Shown piece after piece: positions 35,815 to 43,439 of a DNA stretch of 64,000 bases. Each line of letters begins with the position of its first letter. Position 1 is the stretch's first letter. Under the pieces are notes generated by a model. That model had not been told where the DNA came from, ran no database searches, and saw only the letters and a program-made list of their open reading frames with translations. A program made the translations under genes and the position numbers. The DNA comes from Chryseobacterium gwangjuense (GTDB taxonomy: Bacteria > Bacteroidota > Bacteroidia > Flavobacteriales > Weeksellaceae). The stretch covers positions 496,001 to 560,000 of the forward strand of contig NZ_JAJTNP010000002.1 of the NCBI RefSeq assembly GCF_021311115.1, read 5' to 3'.

Positions 35815-35991
35815 CTAGACTAGGCAATATCTTTTAACAGAAATTGGGCAACCTGGAATAGACGTATAAGTTAAACCGGGGGCAGGATTTATTTGACATC
35901 CCATCGCATACATATTATCTACGCATTCCTGTGTGTATCCTCCTTTTACTGTTTTTAAATTTTCTCTTGAAATTTTTTTAAGATTTTTCAT
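35815..35991 (-). CDS. GG-leader Cys-rich peptide 2 (bacteriocin-like)
   Basis: A 58-aa peptide read directly from the minus strand: MKNLKKISRENLKTVKGG followed by a 40-residue mature part with four cysteines that ends SVKRYCLV. The leader closely matches that of the peptide at 32714-32929, with Gly-Gly at residues 17-18; the core is different, with Pro-rich INPAPGL and SIPGCPI. The upstream element at 36015-36049 is shared with the first gene, and a good terminator follows, so this is a real transcription unit despite its size. Export by a C39-type ABC transporter is inferred. Function unknown. Confidence 0.75.
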   Translation of the reverse strand: MKNLKKISRENLKTVKGGYTQECVDNMYAMGCQINPAPGLTYTSIPGCPISVKRYCLV

Positions 35992-36014
35992 ACTGATTAA
36001 TAAGGTGTTGGTAA

Positions 36015-36049
36015 TTCCTACTCTTTGTTAAGCTTTTCGGATTCCGCTT
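36015..36049 (-). promoter_or_regulatory. Conserved element upstream of GG peptide 2
   Basis: On the minus strand the blocks AAGCGGAATCCGAAAAGCTTA and AGAGTAGGAAT match those upstream of GG peptide 1. They end 23 bases before the ATG. Distances and order are conserved although the surrounding DNA is not. Confidence 0.6.
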
Positions 36050-36174
36050 TAAATTTATCCTAAGTTAGTGAATTTTAATATATGGAATAAGAATTATTTA
36101 AAAAACTTTATCATCTCATAATTAGCCTATTAATACGGGATTTTGAAAGTAATCTTGCTTGAAAAATAATTGAT

Positions 36175-36777
36175 TTATTGTATTTCAAATTGCTGTACCA
36201 TCCAATGTTTTGAGTGATTTTTAATCAAATCGCTTTTTAGAGTACTGTCTTTAGTATTCAGGTAGCTGTAGACTTTAAGCGGAATCGAATCAGGATATTC
36301 TTTTAAACCTTGTGTAATTATATTTTGAGATTCTTCCCTTCTATTGCCACTTTCTAACGCCTCTGCTTTGTAGATGTAAATGATAGCCGGAACCTTCCCG
36401 AATATTTCTTTGGTTTCATTTTCTAAGATATTCATGGTTTCAATTTGAAAATCCGAATCAGTTTTTTTTCCTACTGCTGCCGTTTTGCTAATGTGTTGTT
36501 GATACATTAAAAAAAGCATAAGAACATGAAGGTTTTTGGTGTTCGGATCAGAGACCAGTTTTTCAATTTGCTGAATATCTTCAGGAGTCATTTCTTCCTG
36601 GTCTGCCTGAAGATTTTTTTCATAAAAAGTCGTTAGGAGATTGTAAATCGTTTTGTCGGATTTATCAATTTGGGACTGCTTTTTAATTTCCGGATAAATA
36701 TCTTTTATAGAAGGGTTGCTTTGGGCAAAAAGACTAAGGTTAATAAAAACAAAAAATATCAGAACAAAGTTTTTCAT
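36175..36777 (-). CDS. Hypothetical exported protein
   Basis: The 200-aa product has a signal peptide (MKNFVLIFFVFINLSLFAQ). The rest is mainly helical with a pattern suggesting two or three TPR-like hairpins (AIIYIYKAEALESGNRREESQNIITQGLKEYPDSIPLKVYSYL). It ends WMVQQFEIQ. I do not recognise a named family. It is monocistronic, divergent from coaX, and no catalytic motif is visible. Confidence 0.6.
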   Translation of the reverse strand: MKNFVLIFFVFINLSLFAQSNPSIKDIYPEIKKQSQIDKSDKTIYNLLTTFYEKNLQADQEEMTPEDIQQIEKLVSDPNTKNLHVLMLFLMYQQHISKTAAVGKKTDSDFQIETMNILENETKEIFGKVPAIIYIYKAEALESGNRREESQNIITQGLKEYPDSIPLKVYSYLNTKDSTLKSDLIKNHSKHWMVQQFEIQ

Positions 36778-36892
36778 ATCTGTTGAAAAGAATTAGTGGG
36801 ATTACGACTCTAAATATAATTAATTGTTTTGAAAACCAAAAAAATCGGGTGAATTTAGAGAACTGTAAAGGTAGATTTTTATTAAAAATTAT

Positions 36893-36900
36893 TAATTTTG
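36893..36900 (+). promoter_or_regulatory. -7 box for coaX
   Basis: TAATTTTG matches TAnnTTTG, 74 bases before the chosen coaX ATG. Confidence 0.4.
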
Positions 36901-36974
36901 AGCCTTAAAATTAATGCGGTCTTTTTGAAGTTAAACTTCTATTACTCAGAATAGCCCGGTTGAAACATAAATCA

Positions 36975-37733
36975 ATGAATTCAATTGTCATAAACGTTGG
37001 AAACAGTAATATCAGATTTGGCCTTTTTAATGAGGATAACTGTGATATTTCATGGGTAATCAATACAAAACCTTACAGAACAGCTGATGAATTATATGTT
37101 CAAATGATGATGCTGTACCAAACGTATAAAATTGAACCTAAAGAGATCAGCAAAGTAATTATTGGCTCAGTTGTACCTCAGCTTACCAAAGTAATGAGTT
37201 CTGCGATCAAGAAAATACACGATATTACTCCTGTAATTGTTGATAGAACTACTCCTTCAGCGGTTCAGGCAAAATCGAAGCAGATGGGAACGGATATTTA
37301 TGCTAATCTTGTGGCGGCTCACAATCTGTATCCTGACAGAAAAAAAATAATTTTAGACTTCGGAACGGCTCTTACGGCAAGTTGTGTTGCAGAAGATGGA
37401 GAAACATTAGGCGTGATTATCGCTCCGGGGATTATAACTTCTCTTAATTCTTTAATCAGTCAGACCGCACAACTTCCGGAAATTGAATTGAAAAAACCAA
37501 AAACAGTTTTAGGCTTAGATACCGTTACTTGTATGCAAAGCGGAATGGTGTATGGTTTTTTAGGAATGGTGGAAGGATTTATTGATCGAATTAATGATGA
37601 GGTCAATGACGATTGCTTCGTTGTAGCGACAGGCGGAGTTTCCCATGTTTACAAACCTCTGACCGATAAAATTCATATCGCAGACAGATTACATACTCTT
37701 AAAGGACTTTATTTTTTAGGAAAAGATAAATAA
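36975..37733 (+). CDS. coaX: Type III pantothenate kinase
   Basis: CoaX phosphorylates pantothenate, the first step of coenzyme A synthesis; type III enzymes need a monovalent cation and resist feedback by CoA. I start at the ATG at 36975 (MNSIVINVGNSNIRFGLF); a TTG five codons upstream is in frame but less likely. Motifs visible in the 252-aa protein are the N-terminal phosphate-binding NVGNSNIRFG, KSKQMGTDIYANLVAAHNLY, the DFGTALTASCV acid motif near residue 122, and VVATGGVSHVY near the C-terminus. It converges with tadA, with only 3 bases between. Confidence 0.95.
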   Translation: MNSIVINVGNSNIRFGLFNEDNCDISWVINTKPYRTADELYVQMMMLYQTYKIEPKEISKVIIGSVVPQLTKVMSSAIKKIHDITPVIVDRTTPSAVQAKSKQMGTDIYANLVAAHNLYPDRKKIILDFGTALTASCVAEDGETLGVIIAPGIITSLNSLISQTAQLPEIELKKPKTVLGLDTVTCMQSGMVYGFLGMVEGFIDRINDEVNDDCFVVATGGVSHVYKPLTDKIHIADRLHTLKGLYFLGKDK

Positions 37734-37736
37734 GAT

Positions 37737-38168
37737 CTAACGTTTTGATTTAAAGAATTCCTTTACAATCGAAGAACATTCGTTATCCATGATTCCGGTT
37801 ACGATTTCCGTTTTCGGATGGAGAGAAAGATGCTTATTAATAAATCCTCTTTGTTCATCTCTGGCTCCGATCACTACTTTTGAAATCTGTGACCATGAAA
37901 GCGCTCCGGAACACATCACGCAAGGCTCTAATGTCACATAAAGCGTACAATCTTTTAAATATTTGCCTCCTAGAAAATTAGCAGCGGAAGTTATTGCCTG
38001 CATTTCGGCATGAGCAGTAACATCGTTTAGTGTTTCGGTAAGATTGTGTGCTCTTGCAATGACTCTATTGTTAGAAACGATAACGCATCCAATGGGAACC
38101 TCATCTTTTTCTAAAGCCATTTCGGCTTCCTGTAAAGCCATTTTCATATAATATTCGTCCGTAAACAT
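37737..38168 (-). CDS. tadA: tRNA-specific adenosine deaminase
   Basis: TadA converts the wobble adenosine of tRNA-Arg(ACG) to inosine. The 143-aa protein has the deaminase zinc motifs HAEMQAI (catalytic Glu, about residue 53) and PCVMCSGAL (about residues 83-91), plus the N-terminal ALEKDEVPIGCVIV typical of TadA. The stop codon of the upstream TonB-like gene directly precedes its ATG, so both are in one transcript. A guanine or cytidine deaminase is less likely given the motif set. Confidence 0.92.
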   Translation of the reverse strand: MFTDEYYMKMALQEAEMALEKDEVPIGCVIVSNNRVIARAHNLTETLNDVTAHAEMQAITSAANFLGGKYLKDCTLYVTLEPCVMCSGALSWSQISKVVIGARDEQRGFINKHLSLHPKTEIVTGIMDNECSSIVKEFFKSKR

Positions 38169-38804
38169 TTATTCGATATTCATGGTTAAAGGAAGCTTGA
38201 AACTAAATCTCACCGATTCTCCGTTAATGGTTGCCGGAGAGAATTTTTCAGGAATAGAGTATAAGGCAATTTCAGCCTGTCTGTTGAAGGTGAAATTATC
38301 TCCCTGAGCATTTACATTGCTGATGCTGCCATCTTTTTCGACAATGAAATCTACATTGGCTTTAATGGTTTTGGTCTCAGAATATACTCCTGCTGTATAG
38401 AAAATCTGGGCAACTTCCTGTCTTAAAGCATTGATTCCGCCCGGATAATCCGCATTTTTGTTTACAGTTGAACTTCCTTTTGATTGAGTATTGGATAATT
38501 CTATTTTATCGCTTTTCTGTTTGATCCTTTGTAAATCTTCCAGATTCTTAACTCTTAACAAAGCGCCGATCATGGCAACATTTTCGATGCTGTCCATCTT
38601 TTTCATAAACAAAAGATAATCCTGTTTTATAGCTGCTTTGGCGAAAGTATTGTTCTCCTCTGCTTCAAATTTCTTTTTAAACTCAGTATTGAGCATATTT
38701 CTATGCTGGTTGTAGAAGTTTTTTACATTTTTGAATTCTTCTGTCTGTTGGGAAAAACAAAAAGAAGAAATAAGGCAAAACAGACAAAAGAATATAGGTT
38801 TCAA
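38169..38804 (-). CDS. Exported protein with TonB C-terminal-like domain
   Basis: The 211-aa protein has a signal peptide (FFCLFCLISSFCFSQ). A helical N-terminal half is followed by NADYPGGINALRQEVAQIFYTAG and KANVDFIVEKDGSISNVNAQGDNFTFNRQAEIALYSIPEKFSPATINGESVRFSFKLPLTMNIE, the pattern of a TonB C-terminal domain. It lacks the N-terminal membrane anchor and Pro-rich spacer of a true TonB, so it is unlikely to transduce energy. It sits directly before tadA and 54 bases after the WYL regulator gene; whether it belongs to the WYL unit is unclear. Confidence 0.65.
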   Translation of the reverse strand: MKPIFFCLFCLISSFCFSQQTEEFKNVKNFYNQHRNMLNTEFKKKFEAEENNTFAKAAIKQDYLLFMKKMDSIENVAMIGALLRVKNLEDLQRIKQKSDKIELSNTQSKGSSTVNKNADYPGGINALRQEVAQIFYTAGVYSETKTIKANVDFIVEKDGSISNVNAQGDNFTFNRQAEIALYSIPEKFSPATINGESVRFSFKLPLTMNIE

Positions 38805-38858
38805 ATTGAAATATTTATGTAAATGTAATCAAAAATAACCAAAATTCTCTATTCTTTT

Positions 38859-39779
38859 TTATTCGCTAAGATAGCTGTTCAAAGACTGTTGCAGATGATT
38901 TCGGATGTCGTCAACTAAAGTTTTAGGTTCTAAAACACGGACTTCTTTTCCATAAGAAAGAATTTCCTGCATAAAATCGTAAGTAGGGTGAAGGAAAAAC
39001 TCAAAATAAATCTCTTCAGGCGTTTCTTTAAGCTCTTTCTGAGACTGATGCAACGGAAAGCTTTTGATGTATTCTCCCTGATGTCTGCTGCATTTCAGGA
39101 CGATTTTTTCAGGATTTTGTTCCGAAAGATTCATCACACCGAACGCATTTTTAAAATGTTCCCTGAAGTTGTATTTGTATTTTTCGCGGTATTGTTTGTC
39201 ACTCACATCCAAATAATTGATTCGGTCCAATCCAAAAGATTTTAGCATTTTATCTTTAGTGTCGATAGCGATCAGATACCATCTGTCTTTGGATTCTTTT
39301 AAAGCCAAGGGATGAACTTTTCGGGAAGTCATCAGTTTGTTTTTGTAATTGTAATGCTCAAAAGAAACGATTCTTTTGTTTCGGATGGCAAAAAACAAAT
39401 CATAGAAGTTTTCAACACCGGTCGGTTTTCTGCTTTCAAAAAAGATAAAATCAGCAAAATCCGGATGCGTATTCATGGCGTTGCTTACTTGAAAAGACTC
39501 GAGTAATTTTTGGTTGTATTCATCCACTTCCATGATCGGGCGACTTTCGATATAATAACGATTATCCCCTTTCTTTTTATTATGAATAGAAAGATTAAAA
39601 AGATCCGAAATCTCCCGGATATCCCTTTGCAACGTACGGATAGAGTAGCTCTTGATGTCCGCATCCTGAAATTCGAAAGAGTTGAGAAGATAGTCCTCCA
39701 GCTGCGAGTAAGTAGCCGGAGAACTTTCTAATCTTTTTATAATTAAGGCATATCTTGTCAGGTAAAAATCTTTTTTCAT
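38859..39779 (-). CDS. WYL-domain transcriptional regulator, candidate island controller
   Basis: The 306-aa protein has an N-terminal winged helix (RYALIIKRLESSPATYSQL, recognition segment SIRTLQRDIREISDLFNL), a WYL domain (KESKDRWYLIAIDTKDKMLKSFGLDRI, near residues 160-190) and a C-terminal extension (WCX-like). WYL proteins act as ligand- or DNA-damage-responsive activators or repressors (PafBC, BrxR, CapW). Its own promoter at 39862-39895 carries the inverted repeat found before three other genes of this island. It is the only DNA-binding protein gene in the island and all sites are co-oriented with it, so self-control and control of the island are the simplest inference. Confidence 0.85.
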   Translation of the reverse strand: MKKDFYLTRYALIIKRLESSPATYSQLEDYLLNSFEFQDADIKSYSIRTLQRDIREISDLFNLSIHNKKKGDNRYYIESRPIMEVDEYNQKLLESFQVSNAMNTHPDFADFIFFESRKPTGVENFYDLFFAIRNKRIVSFEHYNYKNKLMTSRKVHPLALKESKDRWYLIAIDTKDKMLKSFGLDRINYLDVSDKQYREKYKYNFREHFKNAFGVMNLSEQNPEKIVLKCSRHQGEYIKSFPLHQSQKELKETPEEIYFEFFLHPTYDFMQEILSYGKEVRVLEPKTLVDDIRNHLQQSLNSYLSE

Positions 39780-39808
39780 TCGGATATATGTATGTTGCAG
39801 CTTTGCAG

Positions 39809-39823
39809 CGTTTTATTTTGTCG
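39809..39823 (+). promoter_or_regulatory. Degenerate second copy of the island motif in the WYL leader
   Basis: CGTTTTATTTTGTCG matches the island motif CGWCAnnTTYTGTCG at all but two defined positions but is in the opposite orientation and has no -7 box at 11 bases. It lies between the WYL promoter and start codon, where binding could block transcription. Confidence 0.35.
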
Positions 39824-39861
39824 AATGGAACGCAAGCGTTTCATGGATGAATTTTATAAGA

Positions 39862-39895
39862 CAAATATATGGGCTTAATGCGACAAAAGGTGTCG
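39862..39895 (-). promoter_or_regulatory. Island-motif promoter, WYL gene
   Basis: On the minus strand CGACACCTTTTGTCG (39881-39895), then 11 bases, then TATATTTG (39862-39869). The 15-base inverted repeat occupies the -33 region. The spacing equals that at 53082, 54427 and 55021. Confidence 0.75.
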
Positions 39896-39907
39896 TGTTT
39901 TATTTTT
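39884..39907 (+). repeat. 24-bp direct repeat, copy 1
   Basis: A 24-base stretch beginning CAAAAGGTGTCG and ending in a T run is exactly repeated at 40452-40475 in the same orientation. The two copies bracket the SUKH-like immunity gene. Copy 1 overlaps one half of the WYL operator. Confidence 0.85.
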
Positions 39908-39916
39908 TAATTAATT

Positions 39917-40360
39917 TTATTTTACCCATTTTCTTGCTCCGGAATCCCATTCTAAGCATGTATCCCAATTATCTTCAATAAGGTTTTCAATGCCATTTAA
40001 AAAATTATCATTCATTTTATAAAAACCATCACCGATTAGATAAATTGCACCTTTTAAATCTGTATAAACCATATAATGATCCGGATAAAAGTAACCTATT
40101 TTATAATAAGTGCCCGGAAAAGGGAGATCACTATTTTCAATATTTTTTAGGAAATCTATATTTGTATTTAATGTATTGGTTACCTCTGATTTGTAAGATT
40201 TACAATCTTCAATAATTAAATCACCATAGGATTGTAAGAATTCTTTTAGATGAAGCGGTAAACTATTTACATTATTAATTTTTTGATTTAATGCTATATT
40301 TCTATTCTCAAACCATCCTGCTTTTTCAAATTGGGTTTGAACAATTGATTTAAATTTCAT
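39917..40360 (-). CDS. SUKH-type immunity protein (orphan)
   Basis: The 147-aa protein resembles SUKH (SMI1/KNR4) immunity proteins, most like SUKH-3: the N-terminus FEKAGWFENRNI, then LPLHLKEFLQSYGDLIIED, and YTDLKGAIYLIGDGFYKMNDNFLNGIENLI near the end. SUKH proteins neutralise many nuclease and deaminase toxins of polymorphic toxin systems by binding them in the cytoplasm. No intact toxin gene lies directly before it; instead a short frame fragment (40379-40435) and a 24-bp direct repeat do, so it looks like an orphan cassette kept from a displaced toxin. Confidence 0.7.
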   Translation of the reverse strand: MKFKSIVQTQFEKAGWFENRNIALNQKINNVNSLPLHLKEFLQSYGDLIIEDCKSYKSEVTNTLNTNIDFLKNIENSDLPFPGTYYKIGYFYPDHYMVYTDLKGAIYLIGDGFYKMNDNFLNGIENLIEDNWDTCLEWDSGARKWVK

Positions 40361-40378
40361 ATACTATTTTTGAATTTC

Positions 40379-40435
40379 TTATTCTGTGAACATCGTTGCA
40401 GTATTCAAATTCTTTCCTTTTTCCATTTGCTTCAT
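40379..40435 (-). pseudogene. Possible toxin C-terminal remnant
   Basis: A minus-strand frame, open from 40450, reads MKQMEKGKNLNTATMFTE and stop, ending 18 bases before the SUKH gene. It is too short to be a gene and resembles the last residues of a longer protein. In polymorphic toxin loci, fragments of old toxin tails followed by immunity genes are common. This is suggestive only. Confidence 0.3.
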
Positions 40436-40451
40436 AAATACATTATTATTT

Positions 40452-40475
40452 CAAAAGGTGTCGTGTTTTATTTTT
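40452..40475 (+). repeat. 24-bp direct repeat, copy 2
   Basis: Identical to 39884-39907 over 24 bases. Here it follows the stop codon of the 121-aa gene by 9 bases. The outer half of the operator is missing from this copy (TTTCA replaces CGACA). Confidence 0.85.
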
Positions 40476-40484
40476 GTGAGGAAA

Positions 40485-40850
40485 TTATGAGGGTAATGTT
40501 TTAACCATGATAAAAGAACTAATATTGTTCTGCTTTTCAAAATTTGAATAAAATTCAAGCAATTTTTCTAATTCCTCTGATTTATAGGCATCAGTAGTGT
40601 CTTTATTTTGAATGATGGATAAAGCCCAATGATAGGGTATTTGATGATTTATATAATCTACTCCGTCATAATCTTCAAGATTATTTAAGAATGATATAAA
40701 ATAAGAGTAAAATTCATTTTCAATAATCTTTTTTTCGAAAAAACCTGTAATTAAAAGACAGACAAATTCAAAATATTTTCCTCTTAAAAATATTTTCTCT
40801 TGGCCATCATCGTCTATAAATGAAAATTTATCATTTTTAATAGGTTTCAT
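40485..40850 (-). CDS. Putative second immunity protein in the toxin operon
   Basis: The 121-aa acidic protein (many Glu and Asp, helical segments GKYFEFVCLLITGFFEKKIIENEFYSYFISFL and EELEKLLEFYSNFEKQ) has no signal peptide and no recognised catalytic motif. It lies 21 bases after the first immunity-like gene and is read in the same direction as the toxin. Small acidic cytoplasmic proteins in this place are usually immunity proteins, so I infer that role; the family is not recognised. It may protect against a different, formerly present toxin domain. Confidence 0.5.
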   Translation of the reverse strand: MKPIKNDKFSFIDDDGQEKIFLRGKYFEFVCLLITGFFEKKIIENEFYSYFISFLNNLEDYDGVDYINHQIPYHWALSIIQNKDTTDAYKSEELEKLLEFYSNFEKQNNISSFIMVKTLPS

Positions 40851-40871
40851 AATATTATTAGGAAAAATATT

Positions 40872-41249
40872 TTATATGAATAAATCAATATTATTTTTCT
40901 TAATAACACCATTTTCTCTTAGTTCATATACTATATCGCCTTGAAAATCAAAAAAATAGTCTTCGTTAGGGTATATTTCCGTAGTTATTTTATAAACAAT
41001 TTCTTGCAGTAACTCTTTCCATAATAATGGATCTGCTTCTTTTCTTAAAACATCAAAAGAGATTTTAGACGAATCTGCTAAATCAATATTTAAATATTGA
41101 TCTTGAAATTTACCTTCTTCGTAGCTTTGATTTGTAGAGTATAAGTTTGAAACTGCGAAAAAATTATTTTTATACTTATCTATTAATTCAGTAAGTTGTT
41201 TTTTGTTTTCTAATTTTTTTCGAAATTTTAAATGATAAGTTAGTGACAT
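40872..41249 (-). CDS. Probable cognate immunity protein (SitI3-like)
   Basis: The 125-aa protein begins 3 bases after the toxin stop codon, the classical place for the cognate immunity gene. It starts MSLTYHLKFRKKLENK and ends FFDFQGDIVYELRENGVIKKNNIDLFI; both ends recall the SitI3 family of immunity proteins, although I cannot verify this by search. It is cytoplasmic (no signal). Its expected job is to bind and block the C-terminal tRNase-like domain of the upstream protein. Confidence 0.6.
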   Translation of the reverse strand: MSLTYHLKFRKKLENKKQLTELIDKYKNNFFAVSNLYSTNQSYEEGKFQDQYLNIDLADSSKISFDVLRKEADPLLWKELLQEIVYKITTEIYPNEDYFFDFQGDIVYELRENGVIKKNNIDLFI

Positions 41250-41252
41250 GAT

Positions 41253-43367
41253 TTATTTTTTTAGCATTAAATAATTAATTTCTCCCTGTTTTGTTATATA
41301 AATAACTTCTTTTAATCCTCTTATTTCCCAATCTAAAAATTGTTTTTGAAGTTTAGAAATTTCTCCATTCCAATTTTTTAAATTTAAGATAATTCTATTA
41401 GTTTGATCTTTTTCTATTTTGTCGGCAATTTCAGACCAAATACCTCTAACAGATTTATTACTATTAAAGGGAGAATAACAATCAAAGACTTCTCCTTCAA
41501 TAATATAATCAGGATTTTTAAGTGTTGTCGATATAGAAGGGTTTTGTTCTATATCAAATCCTTTTTTAGCTAAGATTTCGGCTGCATCGTTTTCTAGAAT
41601 TAAAGATGTTTTGGTAGCATCATCTAAATTTTCTGGTATTTTTGTTTGGCGACCTCGTGGTTTTGCGGACAGATTTTCATTTTTACTAGGAGTCGTTTTC
41701 TCTTTTACCTCTATAAGTTCATCTAATTCTTTTTCAGCATTATCAAAAATTTCTTTAGTCTTATTCTCTGCTGTTTTTTCTTCAAGTTTCTTAGAAAAAT
41801 TATCTGACTCCTTTCTAAAAGTCTCATAATAACTGTCAAGATATTTTTGAGTTTGTTTTTCTAAAGCTAATTCCTTTTCCGCCTTGGAAAGATTTTTTAA
41901 TAAAGAGACTTCCTCTGCTGCTTTACTTGCTTTTCCTGCTTTCAGCGCAGGTACAAGTAAAGTTATAATATCAGGAGTTAGTTCACCAAGCTCTTTATAA
42001 TGATAATATGGATTACTGCCATACTTTAAAAACCAATCAGGAAACTCTTTTATTGCAACGTGAAACTTTTTCCAAAGGGATTTTATAAAACCTTCAAAAT
42101 TATAAACAATTTCATTTAAAAGACCTTCAAAAGCTTCACCTAATGCATCTGTAAGTGCAAAGCCGATTCCATCTCTTGCAATAATCATGATCAAAGAGAT
42201 TAAATCTATAATTCCTGCAACAAATTCTATACATCCATTCCAAAGACCAACTAAAAAAGCATTGAGATTATAAATCTCGTTAAGTATTTCACCTTCAGGT
42301 AAAAACTTATCTAATATTTTTAAGCCTTCATCTAGTAAAGAAGAAAACTTATCAAACAAATATAATAAAATATTGTTCAAAATTTCTTTGAAAATCTTTT
42401 CTATAACAACATCATTTTTATTTGTTTTTGGGATATTGTCAATTTGTTGCTTGAATTTATTCTTTATAGATTCTTTTATATTATTTCTATTTTGAGGAAC
42501 AATAACATCCGGTAGAAATGCTGGAGTGAAATCTTCTTCTAATAAAGCATTCCAAAATTTTTCTTCTTCGTATTTTTTTGTTCTCATCCATTGTGAAAGT
42601 TCCAGAATCTTTTTGGGAGTATTTAATCCTAAAAATTCGTCCCCTTGCAAAAGGATTAAGAACAATGACATGTCATCAAACTTTTTTTGGCTATAGTCAT
42701 ATTTTATAGCTTTTTTTAGTAGCTTTTTTAATTTTCCTGCATCAAGCTTTCTTTCTTTATCGGCTTGAGAAAACTCGAGACTGGAATCTGTTTTTATTTC
42801 AAAAGACCTGTTTAAAAATTCTACAGCTAAATCGTCTTCATCTGTTTGTCCTAAAAAAGGGTATTGAAACTTTAATTTTTCTATTGCTTTTTTACCCAAT
42901 TTTACTCTTACGATTTTCCCAAAATCAAATTTTCCATCATCAGTTTCTATGAGGAACATTACTTGATTGTCTTCGGGTTTAAATTCAGGATTGGCATATT
43001 GTTTTAAAATTTCATTTCCATCAGGATTGGCATAGACAACAAACTTTAAATCATCCCAATTCTCATTTATAGAATTATTGTACAATGAAGCAATTGCAGA
43101 ACTAAATCTTTTGGAAAGATCTATAATACTAAAGTTGGTTTCATTTAAAACTCTAGAAGGTCCATAGTCGGATATTGCAAATGCAGGCAATCTTTTTTCC
43201 CAATATTGTCCAAAGGGACTGTTTTTAAAAGCGCTTATCTCATCAAAAGTGTTTTTTCTTAAAAAGCTTTGTTTCTTAAACAAGCCATTTTGGAGATCAT
43301 TCTCTGAAAGCAGTTTAGAACTGATAGAATCGGTGTTTCCTTTATTATTTAATATTTCTAAACTCAT
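41253..43367 (-). CDS. Polymorphic toxin with CdiA-type tRNase C-terminal domain
   Basis: This 704-aa protein has no Sec signal. Residues 1-220 form an unrecognised N-terminal domain (SPFGQYWEKRLPAFAISDYGPSR), probably the delivery or docking part. A hydrophobic stretch lies at about 365-400 (LVGLWNGCIEFVAGIIDLIS), then a Lys/Glu-rich coiled region, and a Pro/Lys linker near 570-590. Residues about 587-704 carry ENDAAEILAKKGFDI, KNPDYIIEGEVFDCYSP and ADKIEKDQTNRIILNL, the pattern of the CdiA C-terminal tRNase domain of contact-dependent inhibition (PD-(D/E)xK-like fold; the acidic residues and Lys are present). Two immunity-like genes follow. It probably cuts tRNA in target cells. Confidence 0.8.
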   Translation of the reverse strand: MSLEILNNKGNTDSISSKLLSENDLQNGLFKKQSFLRKNTFDEISAFKNSPFGQYWEKRLPAFAISDYGPSRVLNETNFSIIDLSKRFSSAIASLYNNSINENWDDLKFVVYANPDGNEILKQYANPEFKPEDNQVMFLIETDDGKFDFGKIVRVKLGKKAIEKLKFQYPFLGQTDEDDLAVEFLNRSFEIKTDSSLEFSQADKERKLDAGKLKKLLKKAIKYDYSQKKFDDMSLFLILLQGDEFLGLNTPKKILELSQWMRTKKYEEEKFWNALLEEDFTPAFLPDVIVPQNRNNIKESIKNKFKQQIDNIPKTNKNDVVIEKIFKEILNNILLYLFDKFSSLLDEGLKILDKFLPEGEILNEIYNLNAFLVGLWNGCIEFVAGIIDLISLIMIIARDGIGFALTDALGEAFEGLLNEIVYNFEGFIKSLWKKFHVAIKEFPDWFLKYGSNPYYHYKELGELTPDIITLLVPALKAGKASKAAEEVSLLKNLSKAEKELALEKQTQKYLDSYYETFRKESDNFSKKLEEKTAENKTKEIFDNAEKELDELIEVKEKTTPSKNENLSAKPRGRQTKIPENLDDATKTSLILENDAAEILAKKGFDIEQNPSISTTLKNPDYIIEGEVFDCYSPFNSNKSVRGIWSEIADKIEKDQTNRIILNLKNWNGEISKLQKQFLDWEIRGLKEVIYITKQGEINYLMLKK

Positions 43368-43439
43368 TTTGTGATTTTTGGTGTTAATAAAGGCAGAGTT
43401 TTTAGGCTCTGCCAGTTTTGATTAATTGAGTGTGAGATT

